From positions 1 to 49,265 of the forward strand of contig DCII01000027.1 in the NCBI GenBank assembly GCA_002315935.1: a DNA stretch of 49,265 nt, read 5' to 3'. The DNA is from Ruminococcaceae bacterium UBA1730. GTDB lineage: Bacteria > Bacillota > Clostridia > Oscillospirales > Acutalibacteraceae. This document shows positions 9,163 through 16,581 of the stretch, piece after piece (within the stretch, counting starts at the first letter, position 1; every line of letters begins with the position of its first letter). Below the pieces are notes generated by a model. It was given only the letters and a program-made list of their open reading frames with translations, was not told where the DNA came from and did not search any database. Both the position numbers and the translations under genes were made by a program.

Positions 9163-9414
9163 ATGAGTGCTTCACAGATTGTATTAGGCATTATTATGCT
9201 TCTCACTTCACTCGCTCTCGTTGCTATCGTTCTTCTTCAGGAGGGCAGACAGGCAGGTCTTTCAGGTGCTATCGCCGGCGGTGCAGATTCTTTCCTCGGA
9301 AAGAATAAAAGCAAAACTGTTGAACAGAAGCTCGTTAAGATAACAAAGGTTCTTGCAATTCTCTTCTTTGTTATCTCAATTGTTGCAACTCTTCTTGTTT
9401 TCTTCCTTAAATAA
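9163..9414 (+). CDS. secG: preprotein translocase subunit SecG
   Basis: Small membrane subunit of the SecYEG channel that aids SecA-driven protein export. Its 83 residues hold two membrane helices, at about 5-25 and 61-82, joined by a polar loop. The loop carries the family hallmarks LLQEGRQAGLSGAIAGGA and FLGKNK. Length and topology match SecG. It has its own promoter and terminator, so it is probably monocistronic. In many Firmicutes secG lies beside rnr and smpB; those genes are not in this window. Confidence 0.93.
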   Translation: MSASQIVLGIIMLLTSLALVAIVLLQEGRQAGLSGAIAGGADSFLGKNKSKTVEQKLVKITKVLAILFFVISIVATLLVFFLK

Positions 9415-9431
9415 GCTTGTTCGGGTATTTC

Positions 9432-9460
9432 AGCCGCCGATTTATTTCGGTGGCTTTTTT
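9432..9460 (+). terminator. intrinsic terminator of secG
   Basis: AGCCGCCGA (9432-9440) pairs with TCGGTGGCT (9447-9455, one G-T pair), followed by a T-run through 9460. It lies between the convergent secG and sigK genes. Confidence 0.9.
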
Positions 9461-9462
9461 CG

Positions 9463-10149
9463 TTATCTGACCTTGAATTTTCTTTTCAGATTTTCAATCG
9501 CTCTTTTTTCGATTCTGCTGACATACGAACGGGAAATATCCATTCTTTTTGCTATCTGCTTCTGTGTCAACGGATTTGCCCCGTATAGACCATATCGCTG
9601 AATGATAATTTCTCTTTCCCTGTCATCTTCGATTTCTTCAACGAATTTATATAAATCCTTTGTTTTAAGCTTCATATCTATATCGTCTGCCGCTGTATCA
9701 TCAACTGAAATTATATCCATAAGTGTCAACGGATTTCCTTCGCTGTCAATATCAATCGGTTCATTGATTGAAACATCCTGCGATGTTTTCTTTTTGCCTC
9801 TGAAATACATCAATATTTCATTTTCAATGCACTTTGAAGCGTATGTTGCAAGCTTAATTCCTTTGTCTTCATCAAAAGAATTGATTCCCTTGATAAGCCC
9901 GATTGTACCGATTGAAATAAGGTCATCCGTTTCTTCGGAATCTGAATTGAATTTTTTAACAATGTGAGCAACAAGTCTGAGATTATGTTCAATAAGAATA
10001 TTTTTTGCCTTTTCATCTCCGTTTTTCATAAGCTCAAGATACTTTTTTTCATCCTTTGCGTTCAAAGCAGGCGGAAAAGCACCTATGTTTTTCAGATGAA
10101 GAGTAAAAAACAGCAAACCTTCAGATATAATTTTCAAAATAAAATTCAT
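9463..10149 (-). CDS. sigK: sporulation sigma factor SigK (with pro-sequence)
   Basis: Late mother-cell RNA polymerase sigma factor of the sigma-70 family, 228 residues. Region 2 contains NLRLVAHIVKKF and the core-binding DLISIGTIGLIKGI (about residues 56-89), with ATYASKCIENEILM as the -10 recognition part. Region 4 ends with the helix-turn-helix TQKQIAKRMDISRSYVSRIEKRA. The first 20 or so residues are hydrophobic (ILKIISEGLLFF), leading to AFPPALNAKDEKKYLELM, which resembles the Bacillus pro-SigK N-terminus removed by SpoIVFB. SigE lacks this match. The gene is intact, with no skin-like insertion. GGAGGT precedes the ATG, and it is convergent with secG. Confidence 0.9.
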   Translation of the reverse strand: MNFILKIISEGLLFFTLHLKNIGAFPPALNAKDEKKYLELMKNGDEKAKNILIEHNLRLVAHIVKKFNSDSEETDDLISIGTIGLIKGINSFDEDKGIKLATYASKCIENEILMYFRGKKKTSQDVSINEPIDIDSEGNPLTLMDIISVDDTAADDIDMKLKTKDLYKFVEEIEDDREREIIIQRYGLYGANPLTQKQIAKRMDISRSYVSRIEKRAIENLKRKFKVR

Positions 10150-10188
10150 TAATTTACCTCCGAAATTCGTTTATTTTAAATAATAATC

Positions 10189-10217
10189 TTGCATATTTAT
10201 TTTAAAAGACTTATAAT
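10189..10217 (+). promoter_or_regulatory. promoter reading toward the DivIVA-like gene
   Basis: TTGCAT (10189-10194), 17 bases, TATAAT (10212-10217). Transcription would start near 10224, leaving about 145 bases of leader before the GTG at 10370. Confidence 0.6.
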
Positions 10218-10223
10218 ATAATA

Positions 10224-10369
10224 GTTAAAATAGCGGGGCATAATATTCATGACAAATTATCCCTCGACTTTTCGATATACATTTTTATTCACAGGTAAAA
10301 AAAGTATGTCAGCTATTTGAATATTTTCATGTTATTGTTGTTCCCCGTAATTTTCAAACCGATTGTGAT
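10224..10369 (+). other. long untranslated leader with possible long-range pairing
   Basis: No gene is visible in these 146 bases. CGGGGCATAATA near 10234-10245 can pair with the segment ending GTTGTTCCCCG near 10347, with small bulges. Inside, TGACA can pair with TGTCA. It matches no riboswitch class I can recognise. It could be a regulatory leader or a separate small RNA that ends before the DivIVA-like gene. Confidence 0.35.
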
Positions 10370-10672
10370 GTGAGATTTGTGTCAGACGGAAAATTCGATA
10401 TTTCAATAAACGGATATAATACCGAACAGGTCGATTCTTATATCGAAGAATTAAAAAATGAGCTTATCTGTGCCAACATCAGAAGTGAAACGCTTTCCGG
10501 AGAAAATAAAGCTCTTCGGAACGAGATTCTTTCAATCATCAGGGCTTTAAGTCAAAAGCTCGAAGAGGTTGATGAACCTTCGAATAAAGCTGCCGAAAAA
10601 GATAATCAGACCATAAAAGATTTTGAAGATTTCGGCAAGGAGCTTGAATCAATCAAAGCTTTGTTGGGATAA
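10370..10672 (+). CDS. small DivIVA-domain-like coiled-coil protein
   Basis: A 100-residue soluble protein. Its N-terminus (KFDISINGYNTEQVDSYIEEL) matches the DivIVA/GpsB pattern in which a GYxxxxVDxFI motif leads into a coiled coil. The coiled coil covers about residues 22-65, and a charged tail follows. DivIVA-type proteins are membrane-curvature-sensing scaffolds in division and wall growth. The penicillin-binding protein gene 76 bases downstream suggests a GpsB-like wall role, which is inference. The start used is GTG; no good ribosome binding site is visible before it, so the true start is uncertain. Confidence 0.65.
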   Translation: MRFVSDGKFDISINGYNTEQVDSYIEELKNELICANIRSETLSGENKALRNEILSIIRALSQKLEEVDEPSNKAAEKDNQTIKDFEDFGKELESIKALLG

Positions 10673-10748
10673 TATCCTTTTTACATTCAGTTAATATTTA
10701 TTTAAATTTTTTATTGTTTAATTATTCCGGAATGGAGGTTTTGCCACC

Positions 10749-13040
10749 TTGAGCAAGAATAATAATCCAGAGCAATTCGTTGCAAAAAAGAAAAAGAAGA
10801 AAAAAAGAATGAGCAAGGCGGGAATGATAATTCTCAGCATCTTCAGCACATTATTTCTGACCGCTTTCATTGCGTGTTCATATATACTCATCAGTGCGAT
10901 TGCATATATAAACGGCGACCTTGCCATCGACCTCGATGAATATAAGGAGAGTCAGAATCAGACTTCTTTTATTTATGCGACCGATTCAGACGGAAAAACC
11001 GTTGAGCTTGCCCGTCTTCACGGAGAGGAAGACCGTGTATGGGTTGACCTTGAAGATATGTCACCATATATGAGCAAGGCTGTTATCGCACTTGAGGATA
11101 ACAGATTTGAAACTCACAAGGGTGTTGACTGGATTCGTCTCGGCGGCGTTATCCTCAAGCCTAATCAGATTGGTCAGGGGGGTTCAACCCTTACCCAACA
11201 GCTTATCAAAAATCTCACCAATAATAAATCTGTCACTATTGTCAGAAAATACCGTGAAATTCTTTCCGCTCTGAACTTCGAAAAATATTATGATAAGGAT
11301 ACAATTATCGAAGCGTATCTTAATACTGCATATTTCGGAAGCGGATGCTACGGAGTTAAAACAGCTGCTCAGAAATATTTCGGTAAAGACATTAAAGACC
11401 TTAATGCAGCCGAATGTGCGGTTATCGCATCAATAACTCAGAAGCCGACAACAAATAATCCGCTCCTCAATCCGGAGAACAATAAAGAAAGAGCGAACTA
11501 CTGCCTCAAGATTATGAACACCCTCGGTTCAATATCAAATACAGAATATCAGGAAGCTCTCAATTATAAGCTTATATTCACAAGCAGCGAGGATTATGTT
11601 CCCGATGAAGAGAGCGAAGCTTCAAAGAAGGTTAACGAAAAGGATGTTATAAACAGCTTTTATGTTGACTATGTTATTCAGTGCGTCAGAGATGACCTGA
11701 TGGAGGAATACGGCTATTCGAAGCAGCAGGCAACAGACGAAATATATTATCATGGTCTTAAGATATATGCCGCAGTTGACCTCGACATCCAGAGCACTCT
11801 TGAGGACATTTATGTAAACAGAAAATCACTTCCGACTACAACACACACTTACACAAACAATGACGGCGAAAAGGTTAAGGAAAAGGTTCAGTCTGCAATG
11901 ACAATCATGGATTACAGCGGCAGAGTTGTTGCAATTGTCGGTCAGGCTGATGAAAAAACCGAAAACAGAGGTCTTAACAGAGCTGCAAATTCCTATCGTC
12001 AGCCCGGTTCAACAATCAAGCCTCTTGCCACCTATGCACCGTCAATAGAAAGCAATATTCTGAATTATTCCAGCAAGGTGAAGGACTATGCAATCGCTCT
12101 CAACGGCGAATTCTGGCCTCATAATGTTGATAAATCACTCGGCTCAAACAGCAATGTAACGGTTCAGTATGCCATTCAGGAATCGCTCAACACCGTTCCT
12201 GCAAGAGTTATAAATTATGACCTCGGAATTGAAAACTCCTTTAATTATCTCAAGGATAAATTCCATCTGAAAAAGCTGGATGATACCAACGACAAGGCTC
12301 TTGCACCTCTTGCAACAGGTGCATTGACCAACGGGGCAACAACGGTTGAAATGGCTGCTGCTTATGCCACCTTCGGCAATGGAGGCTTATATTATAAACC
12401 GTATTCTTACTATAAGGTCACAAACAGCAAAGGAACAAAGGTTGTTCTTTCAAACGAAAACCCTCAATTTGAGAGAGCAATTTCAGAAGAAACATCTTAT
12501 ATTATGAATAAGCTTCTTCAGACGGTTAACACAAGCTACTACGGAACTGCTTCAACAGTCAGAGAGTTTCCGATTTTTGCAAAAACAGGAACAACAACAA
12601 GCGAAAAAGACCGTTGGTTCTGTGCAGGAACACCTTACTATGTTGCGGCTGTATGGTGTGGTTATGACCATCCCGATTCGCTTAACTATGACCTCAACCC
12701 CTGCGGAAAGATTTTCTTCAGAGTATTTGACGAGATTCACGAAGGTCTTGCGGAAAAGGAATTCCCGACTTCAACAGGTGTTGTTGAAAAGAGATATTGT
12801 ACTATTTCGGGCAAGCTTGCAGGAAGCGGATGTTATTCAACGAGAACAGGTTACTATAAACTGTCAAGTATGCCGCAGACCTGCACCTACTGCTCCGGTC
12901 ACCAGAGAACGGTTACTGACGGAAACAGTGCCGCTGATAGTATCGGGCAGATTATTGAAGGCTTAGGGGAATTTGCCGGTCAGGTGATTTCAGAAAAGCC
13001 AAACGGCTCAACTGATTCAGAAAACACCGGAGAAAGATAA
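10749..13040 (+). CDS. bifunctional penicillin-binding protein (class A, PBP1a-like)
   Basis: Membrane enzyme that polymerises glycan strands and cross-links peptides in the cell wall. It has a Lys-rich cytoplasmic tail, a membrane helix at about residues 23-52, then a family 51 glycosyltransferase with catalytic Glu116 (ALEDNRF) and GQGGSTLTQQLIKNL near 142-156. The transpeptidase has Ser421 and Lys424 of STIK, SLN at 479-481 and KTG from 612. A Cys-containing, Ser/Thr-rich tail follows. At 763 residues it is typical. The start is TTG with GGAGGT at 10734-10739; an ATG 60 bases further on has no such site. A strong terminator follows. Confidence 0.94.
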   Translation: MSKNNNPEQFVAKKKKKKKRMSKAGMIILSIFSTLFLTAFIACSYILISAIAYINGDLAIDLDEYKESQNQTSFIYATDSDGKTVELARLHGEEDRVWVDLEDMSPYMSKAVIALEDNRFETHKGVDWIRLGGVILKPNQIGQGGSTLTQQLIKNLTNNKSVTIVRKYREILSALNFEKYYDKDTIIEAYLNTAYFGSGCYGVKTAAQKYFGKDIKDLNAAECAVIASITQKPTTNNPLLNPENNKERANYCLKIMNTLGSISNTEYQEALNYKLIFTSSEDYVPDEESEASKKVNEKDVINSFYVDYVIQCVRDDLMEEYGYSKQQATDEIYYHGLKIYAAVDLDIQSTLEDIYVNRKSLPTTTHTYTNNDGEKVKEKVQSAMTIMDYSGRVVAIVGQADEKTENRGLNRAANSYRQPGSTIKPLATYAPSIESNILNYSSKVKDYAIALNGEFWPHNVDKSLGSNSNVTVQYAIQESLNTVPARVINYDLGIENSFNYLKDKFHLKKLDDTNDKALAPLATGALTNGATTVEMAAAYATFGNGGLYYKPYSYYKVTNSKGTKVVLSNENPQFERAISEETSYIMNKLLQTVNTSYYGTASTVREFPIFAKTGTTTSEKDRWFCAGTPYYVAAVWCGYDHPDSLNYDLNPCGKIFFRVFDEIHEGLAEKEFPTSTGVVEKRYCTISGKLAGSGCYSTRTGYYKLSSMPQTCTYCSGHQRTVTDGNSAADSIGQIIEGLGEFAGQVISEKPNGSTDSENTGER

Positions 13041-13047
13041 ATTATAC

Positions 13048-13078
13048 AGCGGAGTTTGAAAACCAAACTCCGCTTTTT
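13048..13078 (+). terminator. intrinsic terminator after the penicillin-binding protein gene
   Basis: A perfect 11-base-pair stem (AGCGGAGTTTG at 13048-13058 with CAAACTCCGCT at 13064-13074), a 5-base loop and a T-run. Confidence 0.93.
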
Positions 13079-13095
13079 AAAAAAGAGGAATTTAA

Positions 13096-13524
13096 TTGAT
13101 TATTATGGGTATTGATTACGGCGATGCAAGAACAGGTATCGCCGTATGTGATAAATTTGAAATGCTTGCTTCTCCCGTCTGTTCTGTTTCCGAATGGAAT
13201 AAGGATGCATTAATAAAAGAAATATGTGCTCTTGCTCTAAAATATAAGGTTCAGCAGTTCGTTGTAGGACTGCCTAAAAACATGGATTCATCGGAAGGGG
13301 AGAGAGCACAGAAATGCAAGGATTTCGCCGCAGAGCTGTCAGAAATAAGCGGAATTGAATATGTTATGAGAGATGAAAGATTAACAACTGTCACCGCTCA
13401 TAATGCTCTTAATATCACAAACACAAAAGGTAAAAAAAGAAAAGAAGTTGTTGACCAGGTTGCCGCTGTTGTAATTCTTCAGGATTATATTGATTATCGT
13501 AGAATCAACAAACTGAACGGTTAA
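13096..13524 (+). CDS. ruvX: RuvX/YqgF family nuclease (Holliday junction resolvase-like)
   Basis: RNase H-fold protein of the YqgF family, 142 residues, implicated in 16S rRNA 5' maturation and possibly junction resolution. Motifs visible are GIDYGDARTGIAV (first acidic residue), VGLPKNMDSSEGERA (about 56-70) and the RDERLTTVTA motif near 95-104. The C-terminal acidic residue appears in VVDQVAAVVILQDYI. The start is TTG at 13096, placed 5 bases after GAGGAA; the in-frame ATG at 13105 is 14 bases away and less likely. It precedes cwlD. Confidence 0.9.
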   Translation: MIIMGIDYGDARTGIAVCDKFEMLASPVCSVSEWNKDALIKEICALALKYKVQQFVVGLPKNMDSSEGERAQKCKDFAAELSEISGIEYVMRDERLTTVTAHNALNITNTKGKKRKEVVDQVAAVVILQDYIDYRRINKLNG

Positions 13525-13574
13525 TTTTTTGAATTCACCTGCATATCATTATAAAAAATATGCGGAGTGATTCT

Positions 13575-14312
13575 ATGAAAATTATTGCATCAAAGAAATC
13601 AGAATCAAAAATTATTCTTTTTTCAATTCTTTCTGCTCTGATAATCGGCTTGTCAATCGGTATCAGATATGTTTCGCTGAACAATGTTATTAACACCGTT
13701 TCGGCAACTGACGAAATAACGGTAATAATTGACGCAGGTCACGGAGGGATTGACGGCGGAACGAGTGCGAAAGACGGAACAGTTGAAAAAGAAATCAATC
13801 TGTCCATCGCATTGAAGCTTCGAGATATACTTCAATCAATGGGAATCAAAACCGTTATGACGAGAACGGACGACAGAAGCATTCATGATGAGGGTGTAAC
13901 ATCAATCCGAAGTCAGAAGATTTCCGACATAAAAAACCGACTGAATATTATTCAGACAACTCCGAACGCAATTTTTGTAAGCATTCATCAGAATCATTAC
14001 GAGAATTCAAAATATAACGGAACACAGGTTTTTTATTCAAAGAACAATCCCGAATCAAAAGCATTTGCTGAAATAATCAGAATTAACATTATAAATAATC
14101 TGCAAAAAGATAATAAAAGAGAAATAAAACAAACCGGAAAAGAAATTTATCTTCTTTATCATTCTCTCGTTCCGTCAATAATGGTTGAATGCGGATTTCT
14201 TTCGAATGAAGAGGATACAAAGCTTCTTAAGGACGAAAATTATCAACAGGAATTTGCTTTCTTTACGGCTCTCGGAATTTCCGAATACATAAAATCAACA
14301 AAGGAAAGATAA
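13575..14312 (+). CDS. cwlD: N-acetylmuramoyl-L-alanine amidase, CwlD-like
   Basis: Zinc amidase of the Amidase_3 family, 245 residues. An N-terminal membrane or signal segment (IILFSILSALIIGLSIGI, about 13-30) is followed by the domain start VIIDAGHGGIDGG (zinc His, about 47-59). Next come the zinc Glu in TVEKEINLSIA, the second zinc His in FVSIHQNHYE, and the catalytic Glu in SIMVECGFLSN. In spore formers CwlD makes muramic-delta-lactam in cortex peptidoglycan; its single-domain size and the sigK and spoIIM genes in the window support that. The ATG at 13575 follows GGAGTGA at 13564-13570. radA starts 2 bases after the stop. Confidence 0.85.
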   Translation: MKIIASKKSESKIILFSILSALIIGLSIGIRYVSLNNVINTVSATDEITVIIDAGHGGIDGGTSAKDGTVEKEINLSIALKLRDILQSMGIKTVMTRTDDRSIHDEGVTSIRSQKISDIKNRLNIIQTTPNAIFVSIHQNHYENSKYNGTQVFYSKNNPESKAFAEIIRINIINNLQKDNKREIKQTGKEIYLLYHSLVPSIMVECGFLSNEEDTKLLKDENYQQEFAFFTALGISEYIKSTKER

Positions 14313-14314
14313 AA

Positions 14315-15682
14315 ATGGCATCAAAAGCTAAATCGGTATATGTATGTAATCAATGCGGATATGAAACTCCCAAATGGTATGGCTGTTGCCCCGATTGCGG
14401 AGAATGGAACACAATGGAGGAAGAAGTCCGTTCTGCCGTATCCAACAGCAAAAAGCCGGAAATTGCCCGAAAAACAGTATTTGCGGAGCAGATAAATGAA
14501 ATTTCTGCCGATGATGAAATACGCTTCAGAACGGGTATGGGCGAGCTTGACAGAGTTCTCGGCGGAGGAATTGTCAAGGGTTCTCTTGTTCTTCTCAGCG
14601 GTGACCCGGGAATAGGAAAATCAACTATCCTTCTTCAGATTTGTGAATATCTCGGAAAAAATCTTCGCATTCTCTATGTTTCGGGAGAAGAATCATCAAG
14701 GCAGATTAAGCTTCGTGCAAACAGACTCGGAGTTAAAACGGATAATCTTTATATCATGTCGCAGACGGATGCCGAAGCTATCGTTGAATACATAAAATCA
14801 ACAAAACCCAACCTTGTTATTGTTGATTCAATTCAGACTATGGCAATCAGCGAAATCAGTTCTTCGCCCGGAAGCGTAACCCAGGTCAGAGAAACAACCA
14901 ATCTGTTTATGCACTGTGCCAAGGGTCTCGGAATTCCGACAATAATCGTAGGCCATGTCAACAAAGACGGAAATATTGCAGGTCCGAAGGTTCTTGAACA
15001 TATAGTTGACTGCGTTCTCTATTTTGAGGGTGAAAGGCATCTTTCATACAGAATTTTAAGAGCGGTCAAAAACAGATATGGCTCAACTAACGAAATAGGC
15101 GTTTTTGAAATGCTCGACAAAGGACTTGCTGAAGTTCCAAATCCATCCCTGATGCTTATTTCCGGCAAGCCGAAGAATACGGCAGGAACCTGCATTGCCT
15201 GCGTTATGGAAGGAAGCAGACCGATTCTTGCGGAGGTGCAGGGGCTTGTTGCTTCGTCAGGTTACGGAAATGCAAGAAGAACCGCAACAGGCTTTGATTA
15301 TAACAGAATGTCAATGCTTCTTGCCGTCCTTGAAAAGCGTGCAGGCTTTATTTTCAGTAACTGCGATGCATATATAAATGTTGTCGGCGGATTGAAGCTT
15401 GATGAACCAGCAACTGACCTTTCGGTTGCACTTGCTCTTATTTCAAGCCTTAAGGATACGCCAATCAGAGATGATACAATCGCAATCGGCGAAATCGGTC
15501 TCGGCGGTGAATTAAGAACCGTTTCATATTGCGAGCAAAGAATAAAAGAGGCTGACAGGCTCGGGTTCAAGCGTTGTGTTATTCCGAAGCATAATCTGAA
15601 AAATATTTCTGACGGATTTAAAGGAGAAATAGAAATTGTCGGAGCATCAAATGTCGGAGAAGCATTCAGGGCTTCCGTCTGA
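14315..15682 (+). CDS. radA: DNA repair protein RadA
   Basis: RecA-like ATPase that promotes branch migration in recombinational repair. A four-Cys zinc finger lies at residues 11, 14, 25 and 28. The Walker A loop GDPGIGKSTI is near 96-105 and VIVDSIQTM is the Walker B strand. The RadA-specific motif appears as KNRYGSTNEIG, where KNRFG is usual. A Lon-type C-terminal domain ends the protein (YINVVGGLKLDEPATDLSVAL). Its 455 residues are standard. It is packed 2 bases behind cwlD, and its last 32 bases overlap the next gene. Confidence 0.96.
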   Translation: MASKAKSVYVCNQCGYETPKWYGCCPDCGEWNTMEEEVRSAVSNSKKPEIARKTVFAEQINEISADDEIRFRTGMGELDRVLGGGIVKGSLVLLSGDPGIGKSTILLQICEYLGKNLRILYVSGEESSRQIKLRANRLGVKTDNLYIMSQTDAEAIVEYIKSTKPNLVIVDSIQTMAISEISSSPGSVTQVRETTNLFMHCAKGLGIPTIIVGHVNKDGNIAGPKVLEHIVDCVLYFEGERHLSYRILRAVKNRYGSTNEIGVFEMLDKGLAEVPNPSLMLISGKPKNTAGTCIACVMEGSRPILAEVQGLVASSGYGNARRTATGFDYNRMSMLLAVLEKRAGFIFSNCDAYINVVGGLKLDEPATDLSVALALISSLKDTPIRDDTIAIGEIGLGGELRTVSYCEQRIKEADRLGFKRCVIPKHNLKNISDGFKGEIEIVGASNVGEAFRASV

Positions 15683-16430
15683 CGAAAGAATTGTTGAAAA
15701 ACCGAATCTTCCCGAAAACGATGTAAAACTCGTTGCAATAAGCGAGTCGGCAGGGGAGTCAAAGAAATTTTTACATTCCCTCAGCATCAGAACATTTGAT
15801 ATAAAAGCAAATCCGAAGCTTCAGAAGTCAGTTGAATCCCATGCAGATATAAGATTATTACATCTCCCGAACAAATGTATTTATTCTTTTTCGGAAGAAT
15901 TATCTAAATTTAAAAATTTACAGTTTTTTACAGTTCGTGGAATAAATCATGAAATTTCAGCTGATTATCCGAACGATGTTAGACTGAACTGTGCAGTTAT
16001 CGGAAAGAAGATTATATGTAATAATAGAACAATTGCCAAAGAAATTCTTGAATTTGCCGAAATAAACGGTTTTCAGCTTATAAACACAAAACAAGGATAT
16101 TCCAAATGCTCAATCTGCATTCTGAACGAAAATGTGATTATTACAGATGACCCGTCAATATATAAATCCGCTCAGAATTTTTTTGATGATATATTGTTCA
16201 TTTCAAAAGGTTCTGTCGGCTTAAAATCAGCAAACTACGGATTCATCGGCGGATGCACGGGAAAACTCGGCAAGTATAAAATTGCATTTAACGGCAGAAT
16301 AGAAAGCCATACAGACCATAATAATATAATAGATTTACTTGATAAATATAATATGACCGCTGTAGAGCTTACAGACAAGAGGCTTGAAGACATCGGCGGA
16401 ATAATACCACTTACAGAGTCGACCAGTTGA
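15651..16430 (+). CDS. DUF6873-like protein (guanidino-modifying-enzyme fold)
   Basis: A 259-residue soluble protein that I match from memory to the clostridial DUF6873 GME-fold family. The function is unknown. Features seen are a repeated beta/alpha pattern, the His in RIESHTDHNNI, GFIGGCTGKLG in the middle and the end DIGGIIPLTE. In active amidinotransferases and deiminases a GG-x-x-Cys motif supplies the nucleophile near the C-terminus. Here Pro follows the GGII, so classical catalysis may be lost. The ATG at 15651 lies inside radA, 6 bases after GGAG at 15641-15644; a TTG at 15636 is less likely. Coupling to radA is expected. Confidence 0.6.
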   Translation: MSEKHSGLPSDERIVEKPNLPENDVKLVAISESAGESKKFLHSLSIRTFDIKANPKLQKSVESHADIRLLHLPNKCIYSFSEELSKFKNLQFFTVRGINHEISADYPNDVRLNCAVIGKKIICNNRTIAKEILEFAEINGFQLINTKQGYSKCSICILNENVIITDDPSIYKSAQNFFDDILFISKGSVGLKSANYGFIGGCTGKLGKYKIAFNGRIESHTDHNNIIDLLDKYNMTAVELTDKRLEDIGGIIPLTESTS

Positions 16431-16460
16431 TAATTCAACAGGTCGAATTTTTACTTTTTT
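16419..16460 (+). terminator. intrinsic terminator overlapping the DUF6873-like stop codon
   Basis: TCGACCAGTTGA (16419-16430) pairs with TCAACAGGTCGA (16435-16446) with one A-A mismatch and a TAAT loop. It is followed by ATTTTTACTTTTTT. The stop codon is the 3' end of the first arm. Confidence 0.92.
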
Positions 16461-16521
16461 CAATAATTTGTTGTTTTCGCCTCCCCTTAATTACACAAAA
16501 CTTTTATTTTGCGTAATTGTA

Positions 16522-16550
16522 TTGACAAAACTTCGGGTATGTGTTTTAAT
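16522..16550 (+). promoter_or_regulatory. promoter of the Xer recombinase gene
   Basis: TTGACA (16522-16527), 17 bases, TTTAAT (16545-16550), about 30 bases upstream of the ATG at 16582. Confidence 0.75.
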
Positions 16551-16581
16551 ATAGATGTAAATTTACAGAAGGTGAAGATAT

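Noticed and set aside
10224..10369. Leader as a known riboswitch (c-di-GMP, preQ1, purine)
   Set aside because: The conserved core sequences of these classes are not visible.
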